The notes under the pieces: model-generated
The model's database searches: none
What the model was told of the DNA's origin: nothing
What the model saw: only the letters and a program-made list of their open reading frames with translations
Part shown: positions 1 through 12,216 of the stretch, one piece after another
Numbering within the stretch: position 1 is the stretch's first letter
How the letters are laid out: each line of letters starts with the position of its first letter
Position numbers and translations under genes: made by a program
NCBI RefSeq assembly: GCF_037975245.1
Contig: NC_092567.1
Coordinates: forward strand, 12,786,876-12,850,875
Source: Apostichopus japonicus
Lineage: Eukaryota; Echinodermata; Holothuroidea; Aspidochirotida; Stichopodidae
DNA length: 64,000 bases
Reading direction: 5' to 3'

Positions 1-3000
1 TAGTTAATGATCATGTGACTGTCTGATAATTATGTATGAAGTGATTAAAGTCTTGTGACTCTGTTTCGTTAGGCAATTCATTTACTGAGACTAAAGGTTA
101 GCTTCATAAACACAGAACTTGTCATTCATTGACTAACAAAAGTCAGTATAAATGAAACTTAAAGGTTAACACTTGACTTAAAATAGAATATCAGAAAATG
201 TGCAACTCACTGCAAAACAAATTTGCTAAACTATTTGTTCCTGTTCATGTGATAAGAAGCAGAACATGTGGCTATATAAAGGTTAAGTGAGAAAGTCACC
301 TTGTACCAACCAACACCCATGTCAAAATGGATAGCATGTCTGAGGTTTAATAGTAACTTGTAACATCTTTCAACATTAGATACTCTTAAACACTGGAAAC
401 ACAACTTTGATTGTGACATTAATGTCACAAGGGACGTTAACATACCGAGAGATTTACACTTTTCAAAACAAAAACAGCAATTAGTTTAACTACCACAGTT
501 GTGTAACAGATTATCTGGCATATTTAATCCAACAAATTCAGAAACATTCCCTATCTTCAAACAAGGAGCAAAGTAATAAATCATTAGTTTTAATGATTTC
601 CAACTCATTTTGCTGAAAGGCTTTTAGGTAGGGATTTGAGTAATCAGAATAACTTGTCACTACAAGCTTCTTCCTTAAACAAGTCTTCAATGCTTCAGGA
701 ATTAAACAAACCTCAGGAGTCTGTGGTTGAGAAGATCTATGCTTTTCTTGAGAACATTGATGTTGTAATCAGCGGTATGCATATTAGCAGACCTGTCCAA
801 AGCATCGTTGAGAAACTTCAGGTTAATTAACTTCATCAGCTCCTGTAAGAATTAGATAATTCAATTAAGAAATGCAAAGAAACTGTATATATTGTATGCA
901 AATGACATGATCAAACGACAGCAGATATGTCAAAATATGTTGCCATAGTGACCCTCTTGGTAGTATTTATCAATGCCAACCTGGTACATCCCTTCATGAA
1001 AGCTTGCATGCATACCCTATTAACAACAAATGTAGAGTAAACTGTACAGTATGTCAGCAGGTTAAAATGATATTACTGTTCTCACAGTCTCATCATGATG
1101 TCAGCCTGATATGATATATATTGTTTTAATAATCAACAAATATTTCTTTTGAGAACCTACACCATGGATGTTTGGATTTGCCATTATTGCTATTATATTA
1201 TCAGATTATTAATGAGATCAGACTGGCCATATTATTCAGCCATCCATGTTGCTTGATTTCAGTCTTATATTTGGCTCAATGTAGCAGTTTTATCCTTGGA
1301 ACTTAATCTTTGGTCCAAATCCTGTTCAAAGTTTGTTTCATTCTTTTTCAGAATTTAGAAACTCTTCAATACTAATTGCTTGGATTCCCCATACTAAGAT
1401 CTATCACACTTTTCTATATATATAGTTATAGTTACATTGTAGATGGTATTTTAAAGTACACTTGACTTACCCTGTGGCTAATACCATCTTCTTTTCTGAC
1501 CAGATCTGATGGTATACATTCTGTGATGACTCTAGGATGGAACTAAACAGAAAATAGACACATACTACATCTTCTTCTTTTTTTAACGAAATTGCATACA
1601 TAGTTAAAAACTGCAAAACAGAAGAGGTCAAAACAAGCAGAGAAGAAATTTGAGTACATCTCACACAATACAAGTTAATGAGTAATATTGAGTATGTTGC
1701 TCCTTAATTTCATTTAAGTCACATACAGATCCATCAAATTTTTAACACCTGTGCAGAACAATCAACAACACTCAGTCACATGTGCCTGAACTCTAGCCTA
1801 CTGTACATAAGAATTACAATAATAATAACTTTTATTACCTGGGCCGTATGGCTAATTTACCAGCTACAGTAGTTGGACCTTCATTGTGCTACAAGATACT
1901 TATGATAACATTTGTAAGGAGCACTGCTCTAGTCACTTTATGTGATGAAACACAATCAATTGTTCTAAAGTAATTCCCTTACACATATCAAAGCTATCAG
2001 AGGGCAGTAGGTTAGCTCAGCTAAGTTCTAAACTAAAAGTGGTCTAAAGAAATTTAGTTTCAATCATCAATTGAAAAGTTCACTGATATGATTCAATGTA
2101 TGACAATATACCAATGTCTCATTCGTTAATTTAAAATAGCTGTTTTGGTTTCAGTTAATGTATGAGGATGTTTGTATCTTCATTGCAAGAATCAGCTTCA
2201 TTTAGCATTCTCAAATGGATAAGCTATGAACGAGTTATTCACTTATTCTTCGTTCAATATTTTCACAAGACTAGATTCTATCACATTAAGCTATTATTTC
2301 ATTCTATATTTTATTGATTTATTTTTATATTTAACACATTGTGAAACAGATAATATCGCACATAACCATAAAACCTGACTCACCCCAAGAGCTCTTGACA
2401 GACAACTGAGAACAAATGAAGATATGAAAGATGTTACAATTTACTTTCTTAAAGACAACTTTTAGACATTAATGTAGTAACCCTACCACACAACGGTAGA
2501 TTTCAAGTATTCTGGCATGGCACCTTTTCCCAATGTCCCACCTTTCTTTCCTCTCTCCCTGCATGCCCCCTGAACCCTTTAAATTGTAATGACATAAACT
2601 GTGGTAAGTAACCCATTTCCATTAGCCTTAGGCTGCCAACATTTATTTGTATGGAGTTGAGGGCCCATAGGCAACTGCATGTATGAATGGACATATTCTC
2701 CAATACCAAGCCTTTCTTCATACCCTGCTGTAATTCCTGTCATTTTTATGTATACCAACATGTACACATACATATAAGGGATCAGTCCACAACGGTAACA
2801 ACACATTCTCTATGTACTTTGCCTTGAATGAAGATGTCTCCAAGCTCAAACTAACAACACTTAGTGCTTTGCATTATGGGAGGTTTTGAAGAGGCCTGCC
2901 AATTTCATAAATATGTTTTGAAGCTAACATGTTAGACTGACCACTAGAGACTAGTACCAGCATTGTGTATATTTCAATTGTTGATCACTCATAACCATGG

Positions 3001-4463
3001 CATACATAATTAATACCAGCTTTATGCATTACGTCAGTGTTATTGCTGTCAGATGCTTGACGTACTCATTGATGCTCATCCATAGTTATCACAGGGATAA
3101 TGTGGTGTCACATGAGCCATGGCTTCCTTATACCCTAAGCACTCATTAATTCACACCGTCATGACAACACAAAGCTGCTTATTGTTCACAAACAATGAGC
3201 AAACTTGGCCAAGTCAGCGTATTTACTTTGGCGGTTTTGACAGTCAATAGGGCTGTAGTTTATGTTGCAAATTGCCTAATACAATAAAATAAGCCACTAA
3301 CAAATGTCCGAGATTCAATACTTAACACTTTATAGTTCTTGCAAATCTTCCAAGTTATCAAACCTCACAAATAAAATTTCTTGGTCATTTACCAACAATC
3401 GTGACAATCAGCTACTCAAAAGTCTGATAAAAACAGCACATAAGTATAGCCTTTATAGCCTGGTCCTGTACATAATTAGTCTTATTCAACAAGTGTAACG
3501 TAGCTATGATTGATAAAGTGAATCAGCCTTTGCATCAAAAATATGCCCCCCCAAGAACTTCGGAAAACCCATATTGAAAAACCAAATGTCGAGCAAAACA
3601 ATAATTAAGCTGTGCCACACATGTATGCTAACTACAAAGACCATCGACCGTAAAGTCGATCTTTGCATAACAGTAGAACATCCCTCTAAATGGTGGATAA
3701 ATTTAGTGCCAGCTAACTGCGACACAATTTCTCTGAATAAACAAACTGTGGGGCTTGATTTTCCCATTGACTTAGTGTGTTGCAAGGCTGCCATGTGGTT
3801 AGAAATGTAAGACAGTATTCGGTGAGAATTTTAGTGCGAGCAACAAGTTGAGCGACAAACACCCGTTAGATTAGACTGCTCCCATTATCTTTTTGTGTTG
3901 TTATGCGATCGGAAGAACTGTCGCATTTTATCTTCATAAGGCTGGACTTTAATAGGTGAGCATATCGTAGGACTCTAGGTTATTTTTTCTCGCCCACGTA
4001 GGTTACAAGCTGGCTAAAAAATAACAAACAGATCCGCCGGAGTGCAAAAATTGCTCTTCACTGTGTGGGAGTTCAGGTTCTGTTCTTCACACATAGGATT
4101 ATGCTAGGGCCTTACGTATCTTAGACTCTGGTTCACACTAAGGTGCATGTGTACAAGAAGTTAGATTGTGATTTCGTTTCAGTTTTGGATACCATTTGAC
4201 TCACTGTTCAACTCACTATTGTGTTCAAATCTGCATAGTAAAAGCTTGACCGCAGCTGTGAATGTAACTGTATAACGTGGAGGGTAGTTTGGAGACAGTG
4301 TGCCCTTAAGTGTGACTCATTATCTGCTTGTGGCCATGCTCATTATAACCGCAGATAAATCCACCGGTCCCCACTCGACAGTTAGATTTGCGAGGCTTCC
4401 CTTAGCAGAGAGTTTTAAGCTGTTTTTCTGTCCTATTCACAAATTCCAGGGATATTCCTAAAA
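1..4463. other. No gene recognised
   Basis: AT-rich. Frames up to about 96 codons occur but have no domains and no supporting splice pattern. Confidence 0.4.
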
Positions 4464-4990
4464 TCAGGACAAACTAAAACGAATGACAGCAAATGACCGT
4501 ATGACAATTGACTTTGTACAGGGTTAATTATCCTTTGCGAATGACAGCGAATGACAACGAAGGACGGTGGTGAGAAGAGATAAAATGATTAACATTACAG
4601 AGTTGCTCCATAACTGGTGCAAATGTTCTCCTTTTCCAGTCCCTCTTGCACCCCCCCCCATTAAAAAAAAAAAATTTTTTTCTTCATAGAAATGTCCAAT
4701 ATAAGGACTCTTCCTGAAATTTTTAGCACGGTTTCAAGAGTATAGATTGGTTAGTTTCTAACAAACAATATCGGAAAAATGACTTTAAATTTACTTTTTA
4801 ATATCAGACTAACAATTTCGCTTTAAGGCGCGTTTGTATCTTGTCCGTACTTTACTAGATCTGTAAGCCACGCACTTCGCGTCCACTCAGTTTGCGTGGC
4901 TTTAATATACCCACAAAGTCTGAACTGTGCTATCCGGTTGAAGCAAATGTCTGTGCTGTCATTCACTGTCATTTGTTTTAGTCAACGCAA
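4464..4990. mobile_element. Candidate terminal-inverted-repeat element (gaatgacagc family)
   Basis: Left end ctaaaacgaatgacagcaaa at about 4474 is inverted at about 4959-4981 (tcactgtcatttgttttag). Further gaatgacagc-type motifs occur at 4540-4560 and a third end-like copy at about 5815-5855. Target duplication not identified, so limits are approximate. Confidence 0.5.
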
Positions 4991-5010
4991 TTTTTTAGTG
5001 TGTACAACAT

Positions 5011-5801
5011 CATGGGCGTCAGCAGGTTTCAGAAAGTGAGGGGGACACTATACTATCTAAGCGGAGCGCCACCATTGGTTGGCGCGTAGCGTACCAGAAA
5101 ATTTTGGGTACATAAGACCCCCTAGATCGCAGGAGACGGCCTTCCTGAGTCGTTTTTAGTTACATCAGAACCAGATCTGTGAGGAGAAATTTTGTCTCAC
5201 AAAACAAAATTCCGACAGAAAGTACTGGTAGAAAGATGCCGTTCTGACACCAAGGGAGACGAATTACACAGCGTCCATCTCAAACGAAATATTTTCGGTA
5301 GTTTGGTATCATATAATATCCTGCATACAGGCAGAATACTGTCTATAGGGCCTAAAATATATGATATTACCTTCCTGGTGGGGTCTTGGCCTTGTTTTCA
5401 AGTTGAAATGCGTCGTTGTTTTCTCTGATTCACAGTGTAGGGCAAGGGGAATTCCATTTTCTGGCGAGAAGGGTGCTTCCACAAAACACTCTAAAACATC
5501 ATTCAAACAACGCACAAACTTTTATCAGAGGTCTCGGACGAAGCGGGGAGGGTGAATATCGGAGGAAGGGGGATAAAGGGCCAAGCACCGTTCTAATTTC
5601 CAGTGCAATTTATTGATAATGATTCTTAAGTTAGATTCTACTTGAATCAGCTCAGCAATTGTGATAGAAAATCGCGCATATGCATGTGATTTTTTTTAAT
5701 AACTGCTCTGAAAAGTGGGTGGGACAAATGATATGATATCCCCTCCACTTTTGAAAGTGGGGGGACATGTCCCCCCCGTCCCCCACCTGTTGACGCCCAT
5801 G
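5011..5801. mobile_element. Non-autonomous DNA transposon (hAT-type 8-bp duplication tacaacat)
   Basis: Termini catgggcgtcagcagg and cctgttgacgcccatg are inverted repeats. They are flanked by exact 8-bp copies tacaacat at 5003-5010 and 5802-5809. It contains the palindromic module (about 5052-5095), and C/G homopolymers near the right end. No transposase frame. Confidence 0.88.
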
Positions 5802-6520
5802 TACAACATATTGTCATTCGTTATGTGTAATGCAATTGTCTTTCGTTTTAGTAACACCCCTAAAATCCGTGGACATTATCAGGATACTTTTAATCGGGAG
5901 ACTGCAGATGAATTCCTGGAACTTTCCCTGGATATCGGACATCTGGTCACATAAGAATAGTATTAATAGAAGCCTGATAACCATCGCAGGCTGTACAGTT
6001 TACTTTGTAAAGCTTTCTGTGGTTTCTGAATCAATTTCATGACCCCTCTAAAATGCTTTGCAACCTGAACATTTGGTTTACAACCATTGGTTGCAGACCG
6101 GCATCTCAGTATGTTATTCAAAAAACAGAAGTCAAGAATAATATAGGTCCAAGTCATTTCTAGGCTAAATCTATGCATTTACAATTTGTGTGTACATGTT
6201 AGGTGACTTAGGCTATGTAAAGAATGTAGTAGTAATAGTAATACACCACACAATGCAAAGAGCATCTATTCTTTGCTACTCTCGCACAATTTCTAATCAT
6301 CAACACAATAGCCTAGCCAATGGAATATCAGAATGTGATATTGCAACATAGGTTCCTTTATAAGGAATCAATTCAAAGTTTATATTTCTCCTATGACATT
6401 ATGTTTGGGATACTAAGTGGATGTTTTCACTTGAATTTCTGAATCTATCATAATTATCTGTCTGAGGAATGAGTGGCCAGGCTAAACTAATTGAAGCTAG
6501 GCCTAGTTAAACAAATTTAA

Positions 6521-6800
6521 CAAAGTGGCTATTCTTACGACTGTTCGTAAAAATAATTTCCGATTACGCATGCGCAGTTGCTATTTTTATGACAGGAGTA
6601 CTAGTTTTTACGACCAGGAGTAACAATAATTTCCGGTTAGGGTTAGTGTTAGGGTTAGGATTGGTGTTTAGGGTTAAAGTTAGGGTTACCCCTACTACAT
6701 GCGCAGTTGCTTTATTTACTTTACTGCGCTTGAATTCGCCTTTGTCGTAAGAATAGTTTATAAATAATTGTTATGACTAGTCGTAAGAACAGCCACGGCC
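6521..6800. mobile_element. TIR element containing TTAGGG-like repeats
   Basis: Left end gtggctattcttacgact (6525) is inverted at the right (agtcgtaagaacagccac, ending 6796). Flanking caaatttaa copies at 6512-6520 and 6801-6809 are the likely target duplication. Inside, 6636-6690 holds degenerate ttaggg repeats between two copies of catgcgcagttgct. Confidence 0.75.
6636..6692. repeat. Short interstitial TTAGGG-like repeat
   Basis: Irregular ggttagggttagtgttaggg-type sequence with spacers, about 55 bases. It is internal to a small transposon, so it is unlikely to mark a telomere fusion. Confidence 0.85.
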
Positions 6801-6809
6801 CAAATTTAA

Positions 6810-9800
6810 TGCTGTGTAGCCTATGCAAAGAGGTGTCACCTATCGATCAACTGTTATATTTTTTGTATATACCAGTTGTTTGGTTAATTTGTTGCTACGG
6901 TTATGAAGAACAATTTGTGCCAATATTAGATTAGGCCAGAACAATACTAATTACTATAGCCTAGGCCTAGTAGTAGTAGTAGTAGCATGGTGGGCTCATA
7001 ATTGACGCACTTAAGGATTTGATCAACGATGTCTATCAAGGAAAAAACCAAATCACTCAACTGTATGTGTTTTTCATATGTGTAGTTCCTCAGAAATGTT
7101 ATGATCTCAAAATATTTAAGGTTCTGTGCTTATGCACCGTACAATTGAGCAGAATTTGACCACAAAATGTCTGCCGTGTCAAGTTCTTTCATACCCCTAA
7201 ATTGACACATCCTTCGATAAGCTAACTGTACTGTAGGCCTTAGTATACATCCATTGACTTTAGATGCTTCTTGCTATGCTCTGAGCCTCTAAGCTCAGAC
7301 AGGTCAGGTCCCAGAGAGAGGTTTTATCATACTGAGGTATTGTTGGTTACTTTTAGGGTGTAAGATTTCCAAATGCAAAAAAAATGTGCAAAACTGGGGG
7401 GAAGGTGTTAAAAGCTTAAAAAATACCACAATTTGGTCAGCAAATAGCTGAAATGGATTCAAACTCATGAAATATGTAATTCTACTTGACTGCAAAAAGT
7501 TTAGGTGGCCTGCTGTATCGTTGCTAGTAATAATTGAAGATGCGTCAATTATGAAGCTTTTACTATACTAGCCTAACCATACAACACTGGCTAGCCCAGC
7601 AATTTCGCGAAACTACAACCAGTAATATTACATAGGCTAGGCTAGATTAACGTATACATTTCTACCCAATAGCAATATTTTCTGTATTCATGATTATCTA
7701 ACTTATACTCCTGTTAATAACTCTTCCTTTTCATTAGGTTAATAGGAATGAAAGATGCTGACGAAAATTCGTTTTTAGTACCTTAATTCCTGCCACTCAT
7801 AGTAAAATTTCTTGCTAGGAAATTTTAAGTGCATGTTGTCTCTGGTGATTGTTAATTGTCGTTGCTATGTAACTTAAATATAGTTCTTTTCTGATTGGTT
7901 CAACAGCACTTGCACAACCCCCTAACCAAAACAGTGGGATGTGCATGAATTCGGGGAACCCCCCTGCCAAATATGGCAATAGCGTACGTGCAAAACGTGA
8001 ACTGCTGTAATTTGATGCTTCATTTATCGTTTAGATAATGACAATCTTTGAACTTTCATAACCGAGGACAACGCCGTGAGATAACAACTACAAGAGTTTC
8101 ACAACCCTCTATTTACCGACACGTGGACGAAGTGCGCATGATGTCTTTTCAAATACGTACTGTCTGAGGGATCTAGTATCCTGAACCGTGGAACTGCGTG
8201 AAATGCATATTGTCACCGTGAAGTGTGCGGTGATTCTCCCAGAGGTAAGATGTGGTGTGTCCTATTTGCCAATTACTCAGTTGAAAACGAATTTGCGCGG
8301 TAACACTTGTAGGCAAGCTAGAGTATAGCGTAATGAGACAAAGCTTTATTAATAACTCGTGTGGCACACTATTAATGTCACAATTGTACGTAGGCTTAAA
8401 AATAATCAATATCAATTTTCCACACATTGGCCTCATTTAAAAAGGTAAGGCGGGATATGGGATTGGGTGGCTGAACAAGTGCTAAGCCTGTGAATGTTGG
8501 CATACCTTTCAATACCCAGCGGTATAGAGTCAATGTCAGTACCCTACACATGAAGTACACATCACCTGTAGTTCCTTTTATAGAGAGCAACAAAACTTGT
8601 TCTCTCTACTCGCAGTAACCATTTACAATACCAGTGGCGGATCTAGGATTTCTCCGAAGAGGTACCCGGCCGGGAGACAAATATTGGTAGAAATTTAGGC
8701 CACCTACCGAAATTTCTTCAGCAACGTACGTAAAGGCCCAAACAGTGCATAAGAACATCGATACGTTGGTACTGAAGGTAAGACATGCCCGTGAAGCGTA
8801 TTAACAATTTTCACTATGTGGCCTTCAATTGTTTGGGCCAAATTCAGTATTTGCATCTAATATTTGGTAGCAAACAACAAACAGAAGAAGGATCCACCGA
8901 AGCCTCCCGTGAACCTTCCCTGGATCAGCCAAGTTGGTGTATTTATAACGTACAGTTCCTTGCAGGCCATAGCAATGTTTGCGTATTAAAATGCCATAGT
9001 AAGGAAAAGAAGCAAATTTGAGTAAAAGCGGTTGCGATGTGCAACGCTTTGCCAGACCTATAATTGTAATAGGATAGTACACTTCACGGACTCATTATTC
9101 AAAAGGTGCCAGCCATATTATTGCGGCAAGTTATAACGTTGTTCTTCCAGCAGACGTGTAGGCCTATTATAATAATTTGTGAAATAACTTCTGATATAGT
9201 AAGTCCCCTATATGCACAATATTTTCATATTTTGATATGTTTGTTGGCTTATTTATATCGGTAAAGTTTACGGGTAGGCTATATCCCACAACTTTGTTAC
9301 AATAACCTGTGGATTGTTTCCATTCTTGTATAAGTCAATATACTGATGAAAAAGTTATAATTTGGAGTCAATCTCTTCTCAAAGTCTTATAATATAGGCC
9401 TATTTGTTAGAAATATACGGATAAAAATATGACTCAAAATATAGAACGTTAGATCACATCGACCAATACTGTCACCATTTGCGAATAAAATCCGATTTCA
9501 ACGCCGATACGTATCGGCGTAGAGTTTGCAGGAGCTACCCGCCTAATATCTGTACGAGCTATAAGTATCAGTCAGAACGGATAGTGGCATAAACTATCCT
9601 ATATCGGGTGTACAGCTATACCTGCCTGCATGGATGATCTTTTACTTATGATGTAGGTTATGCATGATTACTGTTAAAAGTTATTTCACGTTGCAGTGTG
9701 TGATTCCTCCAACAGACGTGCATCATATAATTATGTAATATTTAAACATTCACGATGTTGTGTCTATACCATCATTCCTGATGAAAATAACTCGTTAATG

Positions 9801-10450
9801 ATTTTCAAAACTTCATCGATGTAACACACTCGATTTTGACAAATGAATTCAGTGTGCTTTAGATAGCAAGGAATTAATGCTTAATTCATTTCTATGTACG
9901 ATTAACATTCATTGACTTGTCTGTGAACAATTTCTACATTGAAAAATTCGATTTTCTCATCGACCTCGTGTATACATAGACCTGAATGGTAAATCCAAAT
10001 TAATTAGTTGGCATTCTACTACTGTAACTCCAATGGTTCCAATCACAACCAGAGGCGTCGGTAGCCAGGTCGAGCCCGGGACGATAATTGTTGTCATCCC
10101 CGGTTTTGTACGCTTCATGGTTCCTGAAGTAGACCTATATTATGAAAATGAGAAATATTATGTTTTATGTTATCCGATATTTTCCCAATCTCCTGAGACC
10201 CAAATTGGCCCCGGCTGTACTCCCTGTGAGCACCCCCCCCCCCTCCCCGACACACACCCTTCGTCAGGCCTGATCACAAGACTTGGAGCATATTTTGGTT
10301 AAAATATTTGTATTCAGTGATCATGTAACGTATTCTGTATAGTATATATATATAGTATATATCTTTATTTATTTTATAAGCCTTTATGATATTCTCAGTC
10401 AAGTTGTAAAATTACTTACATGGTGAATGTAATCAGAAGTGGTTGAAGGT
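6810..10450. other. Intergenic with transposon scraps; no gene recognised
   Basis: Single-ended termini cagtggcggatctagg (8633) and cagaggcgtcggtagccagg (10051) suggest truncated hAT-like elements whose partner ends were not found. A short (agt)n run is at about 6968-6985. Otherwise featureless apart from the 9501 palindrome. Confidence 0.4.
9501..9520. other. Perfect 20-bp palindrome
   Basis: acgccgatacgtatcggcgt equals its own reverse complement. It lies in otherwise featureless AT-rich sequence. Possible protein binding site or chance; no neighbouring gene. Confidence 0.9.
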
Positions 10451-10801
10451 CAGGCGCGTATCCAGGGGGGCGTTGGGGGCGCAAGCCCCCCGGGTAAGAA
10501 AAAGAGGAGAGAAAAAAAAGAGAAGAAAAAAGGGAAAAAGAGGGGGGGAAGAGGAGGAAGGAGAGGAAGGAAGGAAAAAGAAAAAGAAGAAGGAGAGAAA
10601 AAGGAGAAAAGGAGGGAGTAAAAGAAAAACGCCTAGACACAGGGAAGATAAAGAGGAACAGTCATAATTACAGCTCTGATCCCTATTATATACACAGGGT
10701 AGCCAGTGACGGATCGAGGATTTCGGAAGGGGCGTGCGCCTCAGCTTACCCCTTACACCGACAACTCCATTTGTGACGATTCCAATTTTCCTATCTCACT
10801 A

Positions 10802-10869
<68 letters not shown>

Positions 10870-10902
10870 CTATATATATATATATATATAAATATATATA
10901 GG

Positions 10903-10941
<39 letters not shown>

Positions 10942-12216
10942 TATATATAGTATATCATGACGCGTGTGTGTGTATGGACGCCTTAAAAAAATTGTAGAAA
11001 TTGTGCTATTTAACCAACTGTGGCTGGTCTTGAACTCGACCGAGTCGTCGAGGAACATGACTTCGGTATTAGCCCAGGATCTATATGCTCACTGCACTAG
11101 ACATATGTCTTTCGATGCAACACTGCCATGCAGAATTAAAATGTTATACAACGCGAACTGAATGCTAATTGTTACCCCACCCCTAGTACCGTAACTCATA
11201 CAATGAATCTAAAAATAAATTCCGCATGGGATTTGAGAATTGAGCACATTCCATGTGAATATCATGTAGTGGATCCAAAAGCGTATCATTTCCGGCGAGG
11301 GGGGGGGGGGATGAACGCACCCATCAATTTTTGAGATTGTTCCCATCTGCATGAAAACGCGCGCCCCACAACCTACGCCCACCCCTCTAATCGCTTCCCG
11401 ATGAGTTACAAAACCAGACCGATCGTTTACAAAAGTCTACTTGGATTATTTTTTTCCCTGATTTTTTTTCTGCAGGCGCCCATGCATTTCCCCAAACTAA
11501 ATTTCTAAGCCACGAGATCTAAAACTTAAGGAGGCATGGGAGCATCATTGAGTCTGGGAAATATTGTTTCCGGTGATCTGGGTGGAGTATTTGCCAAAAA
11601 CTTCTTGTACGCTACGCGCGAACCCATGGTCGCGCTGCGCTTAGATAGTATCAGAGAACAGACACGCACCCCACCATTATCCAAGACTGATCTGCGCCCT
11701 TGCACCAATATGTTAACTGTATCTGAATTTTCGAAATTTCCCGGACAAACATTTCTAAACGTGGAGGTTTTTCTGTATTGGCTGTCCATAGATGAAATTT
11801 TGTGCAACATTATGGGTATGATTACAAGTGAATTGATTACACGAGAAATGTGAATTTTCAAATTCTGAACGAATAATGGGCTTAAATCCTTGAAAAGTGG
11901 GCCGCGACGTAGAATCACCTACAAAAGCAATGATCCACAGGAGATGCGATAAGGTCGAACATGATGTGTGACTGGTGACAATCTTCAAAAAGGTAACGGA
12001 TGGAGAGAACAAAATATTGTGAAAATACTTGGCTACTTAGACAATAATGAACATCTAGTTGGTCATTTTCAAGCCCGAGAAGTGCCATTTCCGGTGATCG
12101 GGGGGGGGGGGGTGTCAAAACTAGAAATTATCTTGTACGCTGCGCGCCAACCGATGGTGGCGCTCCGCTTAGATAGTAATTCGCGCCCGGGTTAGAAAAT
12201 CCTGGATACGCGCCTG
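10451..12216. mobile_element. Composite transposon region with matching CAGGCGCGTATCCAGG ends
   Basis: The 16-bp terminus caggcgcgtatccagg at 10451 is perfectly inverted at 12201-12216. Both outer flanks carry tgaaggt but not in a clean 8-bp register, so the two ends may belong to different insertions. Inside are a GA-rich tract (10490-10640), a (TA)n array, and two copies of the palindromic module (11604-11649, 12133-12178). Confidence 0.5.
10803..10945. repeat. (TA)n microsatellite
   Basis: Long alternating ta tract, interrupted by ggcctatata at about 10900 and a few substitutions. The apparent tyrosine-isoleucine frames over it are artefacts. Confidence 0.97.

Noticed and set aside
10416..10667. 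Lys/Arg/Glu- or Phe/Ser-rich frames
   Set aside because: Low-complexity GA-rich tract in a transposon remnant.
10706..11058. Tyr-Ile repeat frames
   Set aside because: Generated by the (TA)n microsatellite.
11526..11918. 130-codon minus frame
   Set aside because: Antisense to the recurrent palindromic transposon module; no domain.
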